A stretch of 64,000 nt of DNA from Olivibacter sp. SDN3. GTDB taxonomy: Bacteria > Bacteroidota > Bacteroidia > Sphingobacteriales > Sphingobacteriaceae. The DNA is taken from assembly GCF_014334135.1 (NCBI RefSeq), contig NZ_CP060497.1, positions 2,666,001-2,730,000 of the forward strand. The letters run 5' to 3'. Under the pieces are notes generated by a model. That model worked only from the letters and a program-made list of their open reading frames with translations. It made no database searches and was not told the origin of the DNA. Shown here in pieces: positions 1 to 7,653 of this stretch (positions within the stretch are counted from its first letter, which is position 1; each line of letters opens with the position of its first letter). The position numbers and the translations under genes are program-made.

Positions 1-719
1 AATATTTCCGTGGGCCGTTAAAAATGTTTTCATTCTTGAAAACATTACTCCAGAAGTTCGATCTGAAAGCAAGTAAAAACCCGGACTTCCTTATCTCCAA
101 TTCCTATTTTGTACGAGACTGGGTGAAAAAAAGATATGATCGAGATAGTGTAGTGATTTATCCGCCTGTAGAGGTGGAAGATTTTTATATATCTGATGAA
201 AAGGAAGACTACTTTATAACGGTTGGTCGGTTAGAGCCGTATAAACGTTTTGATATAATTATCGATGCGTTTACGAAAAATGGAAAAAAACTAATTGTGG
301 TGGGCGACGGTGCGGAAATGAAAAAACTGAAGAAAAGGGCAGGGAATAATGTGAGTTTTGTTGGTTATCGTTCAAAAGCGGAAATTCGGGAATTGCTTAG
401 TCGAGCAAAAGGGTTTGTCTTCGCTGGAGTAGAGGACTTTGGTATAGCCATCGTTGAGGCTTTAGCATCGGGCATACCTGTAATAGCTTATAGTGGAGGT
501 GCTAGTAAGGAACTTATTCATGCAGATAATGGTCGTTTGTTTGATATGCAAACAGCAGAATCATTGAATGGAGCAGTAGAAGACTTTGCCATGGTTGACG
601 GGGATTTCGATCCGCATGTTATAAGAGAATCAGCGATGAGGTTTTCCAAGGAACGTTTTCAGAGCGAATTTCGACAGTTTGTAGATCAGGTAGTTTTGAC
701 GAAATTGACTAACAGCTAA
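1..719 (+). CDS. Glycosyltransferase family 4, C-terminal part (5' truncated by window)
   Basis: The reading frame is open from base 3 (Y-F-R-G-P-L-K) through the first ATG at 24 to the stop at 717-719, so the gene starts upstream of the window. The visible part is the C-terminal Rossmann domain of a GT-B retaining glycosyltransferase: a YPPVEV stretch at the domain border, ITVGRLEPYKRFD (donor-binding loop), VGDGAE, and the E-F-G-I-A-I-V-E-A-L-A-S-G-P signature around residues 138-152 that binds the nucleotide-sugar. It would transfer a hexose from an NDP-sugar to a growing lipid-linked glycan at the inner membrane face. Its stop overlaps the next gene's ATG (TAATG), so the two are translationally coupled. 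Donor and acceptor cannot be told from sequence. Confidence 0.9.
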   Translation, partial: YFRGPLKMFSFLKTLLQKFDLKASKNPDFLISNSYFVRDWVKKRYDRDSVVIYPPVEVEDFYISDEKEDYFITVGRLEPYKRFDIIIDAFTKNGKKLIVVGDGAEMKKLKKRAGNNVSFVGYRSKAEIRELLSRAKGFVFAGVEDFGIAIVEALASGIPVIAYSGGASKELIHADNGRLFDMQTAESLNGAVEDFAMVDGDFDPHVIRESAMRFSKERFQSEFRQFVDQVVLTKLTNS

Positions 720-1924
720 TGAGAATCGTACTATTTAATACGCTTTACTACCCTAAGTTGATCGGTGGAGCAGAAGTATCTGTGCAATTACTTGCAGAAG
801 GCTTGGTGAAACAAGGACATCAAGTTTTCGTATTTACTTTAGGAGATAAAGACACGGAGCAGGATTTGAATGGTGTAAAAGTAGTTCACGTGAAGCAGCG
901 GAACATAGTTCGCCAGTTTGAAGGTAGGCAATATAATAGTTTAATAAAAGCTATTTGGATGTTGATTGATTCTTGTAACCCCTTTTACGTTTGGAGAATT
1001 CGTAAATTACTTAAGCGGATTAAACCGGATCTTGTCCATACCAATAATATTATGGGTTTTTCACCAGCAATATGGCAAGTCATTAAAAGATTACAGATTC
1101 CATTAGTTCATACGATGCGTGATTATTACCTCTTGTGTCATCGATGTAATATGTTCAACAAAGGGCAAAATTGTGAAAAACTCTGTAAGGATTGTAATAT
1201 TACCTATCAGATTAAAAGAAATTTTATAAAATTTCCGGATGTTTTTGTCGGGATAAGCAGATTTATTCTCGAGAAACATAGTTCTTTTTTTGTGGGCTTG
1301 CCTCCTTCCAAGCAGCATGTGGTTTATAATGCAGTCAGTATAGCTGATGAATCGACACCTCGAAAACAGCTGGGAGATCGTCTGACGTTTGGTTTCATGG
1401 CTCGGATAGCCGAAGATAAAGGCGTGGATTACTTGGTGGATCAACTTATTTTGCTCAATAATCGTTATCCAGAAGGGTTTAAGATTTTGCTGGCAGGTAA
1501 GGGTGAAAAAGAGTACGTTGATATGCTTAAGAAAAAATTAAATGGGATTTCATATGAGTTTTTAGGTGTCGTTCACCCAAAGGACTTTTACCAACGTGTT
1601 GACGTAGCCATTGTGCCTTCGTTGTGGAATGAACCCTTTGGTAGAGTGGCAATCGAAGCATTGGCTTTTGGTATTCCCGTCTGTATGGCAGCTAGAGGGG
1701 GGTTGACTGAAATTCATGATGATAAATGTTCATGGCTTTTTTCTCCGGGAGAAGTTGAGCTTTCTGAAGTGTTGGCAGACATTGTTGAAAATACAGCGTT
1801 GGTTCTTGATAAGAGTAAATACGCACGCAACCATACACAATCGTTTAATGTTAATGTAAACGTAGCAAAATATCTCCGTATTTACGAAAATGTTTTAGAA
1901 CCGGTGAATAAAATAAGTAGTTGA
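719..1924 (+). CDS. Glycosyltransferase family 4 with Cys-rich insert
   Basis: A 401-residue GT-B protein with the N-terminal acceptor domain (L-I-G-G-A-E-V-S at about 15-22, typical of GT4) and C-terminal donor domain (FMARIAEDKGVDYL, LAGKGEK, EPFGRVAIEALAFGIP). Between them, around residues 140-162, is a cysteine cluster (C-H-R-C-N-M-F then C, C and C-x-x-C) following a DYYLLC motif; such Cys-containing inserts recur in this GT4 subgroup and could bind a metal. It is coupled to the upstream glycosyltransferase by an overlapping stop/start and is followed by a strong terminator, so it closes a polysaccharide operon that lies mostly left of the window. A clear paralogue with the same insert lies at 54044-55246. 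Confidence 0.92.
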   Translation: MRIVLFNTLYYPKLIGGAEVSVQLLAEGLVKQGHQVFVFTLGDKDTEQDLNGVKVVHVKQRNIVRQFEGRQYNSLIKAIWMLIDSCNPFYVWRIRKLLKRIKPDLVHTNNIMGFSPAIWQVIKRLQIPLVHTMRDYYLLCHRCNMFNKGQNCEKLCKDCNITYQIKRNFIKFPDVFVGISRFILEKHSSFFVGLPPSKQHVVYNAVSIADESTPRKQLGDRLTFGFMARIAEDKGVDYLVDQLILLNNRYPEGFKILLAGKGEKEYVDMLKKKLNGISYEFLGVVHPKDFYQRVDVAIVPSLWNEPFGRVAIEALAFGIPVCMAARGGLTEIHDDKCSWLFSPGEVELSEVLADIVENTALVLDKSKYARNHTQSFNVNVNVAKYLRIYENVLEPVNKISS

Positions 1925-1947
1925 GCGGTTGATGATACTGTATAATT

Positions 1948-1983
1948 AAAGAACGTCAGCCAAATTACTGGCTGACGTTCTTT
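1948..1983. terminator. Bidirectional intrinsic terminator
   Basis: A perfect 15-bp inverted repeat (AAAGAACGTCAGCCA / TGGCTGACGTTCTTT) with a 6-nt loop lies between the convergent glycosyltransferase (stop 1924) and lipoprotein (stop 2022) genes. Its arms end in A/T runs on both strands, so it can terminate transcription from both sides. Confidence 0.85.
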
Positions 1984-2021
1984 AAATAAAATAACAGTAA
2001 TTGAAATTTAATTAGTCAATC

Positions 2022-3062
2022 TTATTTTGCGAATGCCTTTGGTGTAAACTGGTTGTAAGTATTTGCCCAGCGAAAAATACCCAAGTCAGCATCTTTTGCA
2101 TATTTTTCAGGTTCGTCAAATAGTTGGTAGATCATCGCAGCTTTTACTTGCGGGTTGTTTTGACATTTTTTCAGAAAAGAGTCAAGAAATTCCTTTTGCT
2201 CTTGGTCAGTACGGAAATTACCTTTATTGCGAACACCGATTTCGGTAAACCAAATAGGCTTATTGAATTTTGTCGATAAAAACTTAGTAATATCGTCTAT
2301 ACCATGGTTATTAAGAGCTGCCCGCTCGTGGTCATCATACCAGTGGTAACCTACAATATCAAACTTTACGCCTCGCTCTTCCAACATTTTCAGGTACATA
2401 AAATGCATCCAACATGCATTGATAATAGTTTTCGCATCTGGATCTTTTGACTTAATCCCTTCGTCCATGCCTTTGAGATAGGCCGCTACGATGTTAAACT
2501 TCTTCATATCGTAATGCTCTTTATGTGCACCTGAGTAGTTTTTTCCGGTGATAATAATCTTATTACACATCTCGTTTGCGATATTATAGTAGGTGAAATC
2601 GTCTTTATATCTTCTCGCAAATCTGTCTCCTCTAACGCGCCCAAGACGATAGGCTTCACCCGTACTTAAATCAAAACTAAAATCTCTTGCAGAGAGCATG
2701 GGAAGTAAAGTAACGCCGCCGGCATCCGCAGCCTCTTTTAGTGGTTTGTAAAGATAAGGCACAGTGACTAAACCATTGGCCGTTTGTGAAAGGACATCGA
2801 TCCGGTATATGTTCATACCTAAGGACTTAATAGCGTCAATTTGTTTTTTTGCCGGGACACTGGTGTAGGCTATTGTTCCCAAAGGATGTCCGTTAACACC
2901 GTAAAAAAAATTCCCGGAACGTGCAAGAGCTTTAAGTGAAGAGGTTGAAGATTCTGATGTTTCAATTGTTTTTGCCTCTTCTACAAGGGGTTCTTTGGAG
3001 CAAGATGTTGTGAATAAAAATGCTCCCGCGATAACTGCTAAGAAAAAAATGTTTTTTTTCAT
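2022..3062 (-). CDS. Lipoprotein glycoside hydrolase-like TIM barrel (clan GH-A type)
   Basis: A 346-residue protein with a lipoprotein signal (FLFTTSC, lipidated Cys at about 21), so it is probably anchored to a membrane facing the periplasm or surface. The rest reads as a TIM-barrel glycosidase: N-I-A-N-E-M with Glu164 placed as acid/base, W-F-T-E-I-G with Glu274 as nucleophile, the usual 100-plus residue spacing of clan GH-A, and a late Y-Q-L-F-D-E strand. The overall look (YRIDVL, VGYHWY) resembles GH39/GH5-like enzymes that trim exopolysaccharide, such as those in PslG-type loci. It sits convergent to polysaccharide glycosyltransferases, which fits a role on the polymer made there. Exact family and substrate are not determined. 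Confidence 0.75.
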   Translation of the reverse strand: MKKNIFFLAVIAGAFLFTTSCSKEPLVEEAKTIETSESSTSSLKALARSGNFFYGVNGHPLGTIAYTSVPAKKQIDAIKSLGMNIYRIDVLSQTANGLVTVPYLYKPLKEAADAGGVTLLPMLSARDFSFDLSTGEAYRLGRVRGDRFARRYKDDFTYYNIANEMCNKIIITGKNYSGAHKEHYDMKKFNIVAAYLKGMDEGIKSKDPDAKTIINACWMHFMYLKMLEERGVKFDIVGYHWYDDHERAALNNHGIDDITKFLSTKFNKPIWFTEIGVRNKGNFRTDQEQKEFLDSFLKKCQNNPQVKAAMIYQLFDEPEKYAKDADLGIFRWANTYNQFTPKAFAK

Positions 3063-3245
3063 TTAATTTAAAGGATTTAGAAAAATTTAGCCATACTATA
3101 CTCATGCTGGGCTACACTATGGGTTACCCAGGCAGTTAATTTATAGTACAGTTAATCTTTCACGGTTGGATAAAAAATGCTTCAATTACTGCTACTATAA
3201 CGGAAAGGCTCCGAATATATTGACCGATATTTTACATCTGACAAG

Positions 3246-3276
3246 CAAATTTAGTTTTTTTTTGTAAAACGTTCAA
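3246..3276 (-). promoter_or_regulatory. Candidate promoter for the 2022-3062 lipoprotein
   Basis: On the reverse strand, TAAATTTG (3246-3253) matches the Bacteroidota -7 element TAnnTTTG. A TTG lies 20 nt upstream (3274-3276), inside the usual spacing range. The resulting leader would be about 180 nt, which is long, so this is tentative. The rest of 3063-3358 shows nothing else recognisable. Confidence 0.35.
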
Positions 3277-3358
3277 TTATTATTTAAAATAATGTGTTTT
3301 TTTTAAAAAAAATCTATTGACAGTATGCGTAGAAACATTAGAAGAGAATATGAAGAAC

Positions 3359-3393
3359 AAAAAAAACGCAACATTTACGTGGAGATGTTGCGT
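3359..3393 (-). terminator. Intrinsic terminator of the 3425-3949 gene
   Basis: A 9-bp stem (ACGCAACAT / ATGTTGCGT, 3366-3374 with 3385-3393) is followed, reading the reverse strand, by a run of eight T (A-run at 3359-3366 on the plus strand). Confidence 0.8.
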
Positions 3394-3424
3394 TATAAAT
3401 AGGATGTTATTGGAAAATTTAATT

Positions 3425-3949
3425 TTAATGGCCCAGACGACAGGGACATAGTAGCTCTATAATGCCTTCACGTCTCGCTGCTGTCCGGGTTTCTCCGTCC
3501 TTATTGTATTTTAAGTTTGACCCTTCGGTTGAGATAAGCTGTAAGGTCATCTCAGACTTAGTAAAATGAACCACTTCATATTTATCAATTTCGCCAGACT
3601 CCCAAGTGACAACAATATGATCTTTTTTGTTTTCTCTGAGGATATCCCAATCACCTTGACTACGTGCATTTGTGATGGTGTTAGTCCGTGTCACTTGGTG
3701 ATCAGCCGGGTGTTTAAAGTTGTAATGAATGCCCGAGGCACTGGGGTTGTTGTACGTTTGGCTACTATCAAGAACGGTTGCCCCATTAGTATCTTTATAA
3801 GAAAAGGTTTCTGAAGTCGTTAACCACATGGTACGAACAATGGTTTGATCTATGGTTTCAGGAATATCTACTTCCGGATCGTCTGTTTTATCGCATGCTG
3901 TAAGTACAAATACAAATAGCGGTAATAAAAAAATAAATCTTTTTGTCAT
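3425..3949 (-). CDS. Small lipoprotein, possibly lipocalin-like
   Basis: A 174-residue protein with a lipoprotein signal ending L-T-A-C (Cys at about 19) followed by an acidic D/E/P linker. The remainder has alternating short strands (W-L-T-T-S-E-T-F-S-Y, DHIVVTWESG, KYEVVHFTKSEMTLQL), as in small Bacteroidota lipocalin-like or META-like lipoproteins, but no family signature is decisive. It has its own terminator, so it is probably monocistronic. The C-terminus (ELLCPCRLGH) contains a C-P-C, unusual for an exported lipoprotein. Function unknown. Confidence 0.7.
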   Translation of the reverse strand: MTKRFIFLLPLFVFVLTACDKTDDPEVDIPETIDQTIVRTMWLTTSETFSYKDTNGATVLDSSQTYNNPSASGIHYNFKHPADHQVTRTNTITNARSQGDWDILRENKKDHIVVTWESGEIDKYEVVHFTKSEMTLQLISTEGSNLKYNKDGETRTAARREGIIELLCPCRLGH

Positions 3950-4458
3950 GATAGATGATTTTAAAATGTACGTAACTTTTAGGCAAATTTCTAAAGATTT
4001 GAAGAAGAATATGCACGTTTGTAGGGATTGTATAAAGAATTAGGAAATAATGAGTAAATATTATTTCATGATAAGATCAGATTGTAATAGGTATGTTTCC
4101 GCTTATTATGGATAATTACATGTCTAATCTTTTGGACAGGGGTGAGTACTTTATATATAAATTCATAATACCAGTTTAAACATTTAAATAAAAATGCTTG
4201 ATTTGATGATTTAATATAAAAAAAAATACTATTTTTATACAGTTCATTACGTGCAAAGTCAACCGTTTTTACATAAATTACCATTATTATTCGAGCAAAA
4301 AGAGAAAAGCACACACTAAACTGGTACGAATTTTGAAAATATGTCGTCGAGCTATTTGTCATAACCTATCCAAATGTTTCTGTTTTTTATAAAAAATTGA
4401 AACACAATGCTTTATTTGATGGGTGTTATGAAAGATATAAAAACTAGATAAAGGCCTT
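3950..4458. other. Intergenic region, 509 bp
   Basis: An AT-rich divergent intergenic region between the small lipoprotein and the LuxR-type regulator. A 98-codon reverse reading frame (4066-4362) has no recognisable domain and a composition typical of translated AT-rich spacer. No exact TAnnTTTG promoter element was found on either strand. Nothing else is supported. Confidence 0.5.
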
Positions 4459-5085
4459 ATGAAAGGGACAGTAGGTATAGTTGATGATCAACAATTATTC
4501 TTAAAATCAGTGGGAATGTATGTAAATAGTTTCCCAAATTTTGATGTTACACTGTATGCTGTTGATGGACAGGATTTACTAGCTAAATTAGGTTCGCAAC
4601 CAACTCCTGATATCTTATTGATAGATGTTAATATGCCTCAGGAAGAAGGCTATGAAGTGGCTACAAAGGTGAGGGCTTCTTACCCTAATGTGAAGATGGT
4701 AGCATTTTCCATGATGGAAGATGCAGGTAATGTGATGAGAATGATCAGGGCAGGTTGCTGTGCATACCTTGTGAAAAATATGGATCCGAATGAGCTGGAA
4801 GTGGCATTAACAGAAATTCTGCTTAAGGGATTTTACAACTCTTTCGTGACCAATCTGTGTTATCAGGAGCAGTCTAAAAATATGTCTTTCAACTTGAAAG
4901 ATCGAGAATTGCAGTTTTTGCAGTTGGCATGCACTGACTTAACTTATCAGGAAATTGCGGCTAAAATGTTTTTGTCTATCAAGACAATAGATGGTTATCG
5001 GGCGATGCTTTTTGAGAAATTTCAGGTAAAAAGCAGGGTTGGGCTGGTGATGGCAGCGCTTAAACACAACTTAATCTCCGTTTAA
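4459..5085 (+). CDS. LuxR/NarL-family response regulator
   Basis: A 208-residue two-domain regulator. The receiver domain (about 1-125) has D9-D10, the phospho-acceptor Asp56 in L-L-I-D-V-N-M-P, the switch Ser (AFSMMED) and Lys (YLVKNM). The output domain (about 145-205) is a LuxR-type HTH with LKDRELQFLQL, YQEIAAKMFLSIKTIDGYR and a final ALKHNLI helix. It would be phosphorylated by a histidine kinase and bind promoter DNA as a dimer. No cognate kinase is adjacent in the same operon; the nearest kinases are at 6497 and 9509. A very strong inverted-repeat terminator follows at once, so it is monocistronic. Confidence 0.93.
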   Translation: MKGTVGIVDDQQLFLKSVGMYVNSFPNFDVTLYAVDGQDLLAKLGSQPTPDILLIDVNMPQEEGYEVATKVRASYPNVKMVAFSMMEDAGNVMRMIRAGCCAYLVKNMDPNELEVALTEILLKGFYNSFVTNLCYQEQSKNMSFNLKDRELQFLQLACTDLTYQEIAAKMFLSIKTIDGYRAMLFEKFQVKSRVGLVMAALKHNLISV

Positions 5086-5090
5086 CTGTG

Positions 5091-5140
5091 AAAAGAACTA
5101 TAAAAAAACAGGAAATTTCCTGTTTTTTTATAGTTCTTTT
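5091..5140 (+). terminator. Perfect 25-bp palindromic terminator
   Basis: Arms of 25 bp with no unpaired loop base (AAAAGAACTATAAAAAAACAG... mirrored), centred at 5115/5116, lie 6 bp after the LuxR-type gene. The U-rich 3' arm gives an intrinsic terminator that can work on both strands. Confidence 0.8.
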
Positions 5141-5167
5141 CCTCTAGTATCGAGAAAAAGTATACCC

Positions 5168-5175
5168 TACTTTTG
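5168..5175 (+). promoter_or_regulatory. Candidate -7 promoter element
   Basis: TACTTTTG matches TAnnTTTG exactly and lies 22 nt before the ATG at 5198, right after the upstream terminator. No good -33 TTTG is present, so the match rests on one element. Confidence 0.45.
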
Positions 5176-5197
5176 CGATATAAAAACTATCTATAAA

Positions 5198-5590
5198 ATG
5201 AAAAACTTGAATAAACATTACGGTGAAATCGTAGAAAAAGTGGTCAGGAGGAATGGCTATAGCATAAGTGAGCTGGCCCGCTTGGCTAATGTTAATAGAC
5301 GGTCAATTTATAATTGGTTTGGGCAGCAAAAGCTAAAACCTGAAATTATTTACAAAGTAGGGTGCGCATTGAAATACGATTTTTCATCAGAGTTTCCTGA
5401 ACTTTTCTCTTCCGAAGATTTCCAAAAGGCATTTATTAACAGTAAACCTGTACCTACAGATGGCTTGATTAATGAAATAGAACGGATAAATTATTGGAAA
5501 GATAAATATGTGGATTTACTTGAGGAGTACAATCAATTACTTTCTGGAAGAATAAATAGTAATTTTGGGCGAGGGTACCACTCTATTTAA
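5198..5590 (+). CDS. Small HTH DNA-binding protein (Cro/CI-like)
   Basis: A 130-residue protein. Residues about 8-55 form a phage-repressor-type helix-turn-helix: V-V-R-R-N-G-Y-S-I-S-E-L-A-R-L-A-N-V followed by N-R-R-S-I-Y-N-W-F. The C-terminal third (YWKDKYVDLLEEYNQLL) is predicted helical, perhaps a coiled-coil dimerisation tail. It has its own promoter-like element and no close partner gene, so its targets are unknown. The C-terminal extension makes it longer than a minimal XRE domain. Confidence 0.8.
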   Translation: MKNLNKHYGEIVEKVVRRNGYSISELARLANVNRRSIYNWFGQQKLKPEIIYKVGCALKYDFSSEFPELFSSEDFQKAFINSKPVPTDGLINEIERINYWKDKYVDLLEEYNQLLSGRINSNFGRGYHSI

Positions 5591-5659
5591 AATATAAAGC
5601 GTATTGCTTAAATGAGGTCTTTTCTCTCAGAAGAATTGTACGTCCATAAAGGGCCGAAT

Positions 5660-5698
5660 GTGTATCCGGCGTGCTATTTTCACGCTAAGGCGGTACAC
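5660..5698. other. Interrupted hairpin, possible structured RNA
   Basis: GTGTA/TACAC, CCG/CGG and GCGTG/CACGC pair in order around a 7-nt loop (CTATTTT), with a single-base bulge and a 5-nt bulge. The stretch is more GC-rich than neighbouring spacers. It lies in the 5591-5851 gap between two unrelated genes; no U-tract follows, so it is not an obvious terminator. Confidence 0.35.
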
Positions 5699-5851
5699 AT
5701 GAAGACAAGATGCAAGTGTTTGTGAGTACTTAGACGGAGAGCGGTGAATAAGGAGATTGACATAGTTCGTGTAATTTATTAAACAAGTAAGCATTGCTCA
5801 ATAATAAATACTAATACAATATTTAATATACTTTGAATTACTCACTGCTTA

Positions 5852-6346
5852 ATGAAGGGATTAAGAATCAAGCAATTACCCGGAGAATCTTTTATCGATC
5901 TAGAACCTGTCGATGACGCCTTAGAGACTGATTATTTGAAACTCGAAATTAATGGATGGTCTAATAATGGGAATATGGCTTCATCCATTCTTTTGGATCT
6001 AGAACAAACAAGTAAGTTGTTTAACTACCTGAAAGATTATTTGGAAGAGAAAAGAGAGTTGCTTGAGAAATACCGGGAAAACGTTAAACAGGTAGAACTT
6101 GTATTGAGAGATGTATATAAAGAGGCTAGGAGCACTAAGCTTGTTACCCTACACCACATAAAAAATTTAAGTAGTGTTAAAGCACCGATTGTGGCACTTT
6201 TAGCTAAAGATCTACAGGTTCCTGCTTACGAAATACCAATGATCATTGAAAATAACCCTTTGCCCTTTGCTTTGTTAAAGAAACATTACAGAACCTGTTG
6301 GGAGTCTCTTCTAAGTGTTCCCTACCCAATGGATATGGAGATGTAA
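5852..6346 (+). CDS. Hypothetical protein, 164 aa
   Basis: Not recognised. The frame is intact, has normal coding character and begins at an ATG. The N-terminal 45 residues look beta-rich (IKQLPGESFIDLEPV, SSILLDLEQ); residues about 50-90 form a highly charged long helix (Y-L-E-E-K-R-E-L-L-E-K-Y-R-E), probably coiled coil; the C-terminus is mixed with several Pro. There is no signal peptide or membrane segment, so it is probably cytoplasmic. It lies alone between regulators in the signalling island. Confidence 0.65.
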   Translation: MKGLRIKQLPGESFIDLEPVDDALETDYLKLEINGWSNNGNMASSILLDLEQTSKLFNYLKDYLEEKRELLEKYRENVKQVELVLRDVYKEARSTKLVTLHHIKNLSSVKAPIVALLAKDLQVPAYEIPMIIENNPLPFALLKKHYRTCWESLLSVPYPMDMEM

Positions 6347-6496
6347 TGAGGTAAAATAAATAGGCGTGCTTATTAGCCGCGCTTAGTTGTTTGATAGCTG
6401 ATTTACGTATGGGTACCTTGGTGTGGTGTGTGAAGATAATAACCAGAATTAACTAAATATAAAAATCAGGTATGCTGACTGCTAATATAGTCAATC

Positions 6497-7597
6497 ATGA
6501 ATAATGAAGATCGGATAAAAATATTGTATATAGATGACGAAAGGCAGAACCTAGTAGGTTTTAATGCTCATTTTAGGTACGACTACGTTGTTTTTTTGGC
6601 TAGTAATATTACTGAAGCGCTTAAGTTTTTAAACGATCATCCGGATATACGGATTGTTTTTTCAGATCAGCGGATGCCCGATAAATTAGGAACCGACTTT
6701 TTTAAGGAAATTCGTGTAAGTTATCCGATGCCTGTGCGAATTCTTCTTACGGCATTTACAGATGACCTTAAAACATTGGTTGACGCGATTAATAAAGGGA
6801 ATGTATATCGATTTGTTCAGAAGCCTTGGAATTATGAGACAATTAATAGGGTAATACAAGAAGCAAATAGGCACTACTTGACCAACTCGTTGTTGAAGCT
6901 GAAAAATAAGGAACTGGAAAGTGCTTATCGGGAGCTCGATAAATTTGCTCATCATGTAAGTCATGACTTACGAGGACCCCTGACGGGGATCCTATCGGCG
7001 GCCAAACTTGCACTTGAAGTGGATGATCAAAATGAAGTAAAGGAAATTTTAAGTATTATATCCAATTCTGTAGAACACTTAGATAAGTACATTCTTCAAA
7101 TACAAGATTATTATAGTATCAAAACCGGCGAATTTAATGTTTCAAAGATAAGCTTAAAGGATGTTGCTCAAGATATGCACGCTATTTACCATACCCACGC
7201 GAACGTAAAGGGAATAGATTTCCGCATAACCATTAATGAATCTATACCGTTTTTCTCTGATGAAGTGGCCTTAAGACTGGTACTTAATAACTTGTTGTCG
7301 AACGCCTTTAAATATCAGCGTCCGGAGGAAGCTGATAAATTTGTTAGTCTTGACATGAGTGTTTCTAATGCGCATGCAACTTTTAAAGTAAAAGACAATG
7401 GGCTTGGGATAAAAGAGGAGTATTTAGACAAAATTTTCAATCTATTCTTTCGAGCTTCATCGTTAACAACGGAGGTTGGCAGCGGGATAGGTTTATATAA
7501 TGTACAAAATGTGTTGGAAAAATTAGGAGGAACTATCACCGTAAATTCAGTGGAACGCGAAGGAACGGAATTTCTTGTGAAGATTCCCAGCAATTGA
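6497..7597 (+). CDS. Soluble hybrid: N-terminal receiver plus histidine kinase
   Basis: A 366-residue protein with no membrane segment. Residues about 7-125 are a receiver domain (D13-D14, phospho-acceptor Asp57 in S-D-Q-R-M-P, L-L-T-A-F-T-D, and a terminal F-V-Q-K-P-W). Residues about 150-210 hold a HisKA dimerisation helix with S-H-D-L-R-G-P and His156 as phosphorylation site. Residues about 245-363 are the ATPase domain (N-N-L-L-S-N-A N-box, D-N-G-L-G-I G1 box, G-S-G-I-G-L-Y G2 box). The REC-HisKA-HATPase order suggests a kinase whose activity is set by an upstream phospho-donor. Its receiver closely resembles that of the response regulator at 11698-12159, so both may be fed by the same sensor kinase (9509-11701). 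Confidence 0.93.
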   Translation: MNNEDRIKILYIDDERQNLVGFNAHFRYDYVVFLASNITEALKFLNDHPDIRIVFSDQRMPDKLGTDFFKEIRVSYPMPVRILLTAFTDDLKTLVDAINKGNVYRFVQKPWNYETINRVIQEANRHYLTNSLLKLKNKELESAYRELDKFAHHVSHDLRGPLTGILSAAKLALEVDDQNEVKEILSIISNSVEHLDKYILQIQDYYSIKTGEFNVSKISLKDVAQDMHAIYHTHANVKGIDFRITINESIPFFSDEVALRLVLNNLLSNAFKYQRPEEADKFVSLDMSVSNAHATFKVKDNGLGIKEEYLDKIFNLFFRASSLTTEVGSGIGLYNVQNVLEKLGGTITVNSVEREGTEFLVKIPSN

Positions 7598-7653
7598 AAA
7601 CCGATTTTATTGTAAACGTTTGAATGATAATTTTTATACTTAATCTTTAGCAT

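Noticed and set aside
4066-4362. 98-codon reverse frame in the spacer before the LuxR-type gene
   Set aside because: No domain, composition of translated AT-rich spacer, no promoter or terminator.
5591-5851. Possible tRNA or known RNA family in the spacer
   Set aside because: No cloverleaf arms or CCA end could be drawn; only the single hairpin at 5660-5698 stands out.
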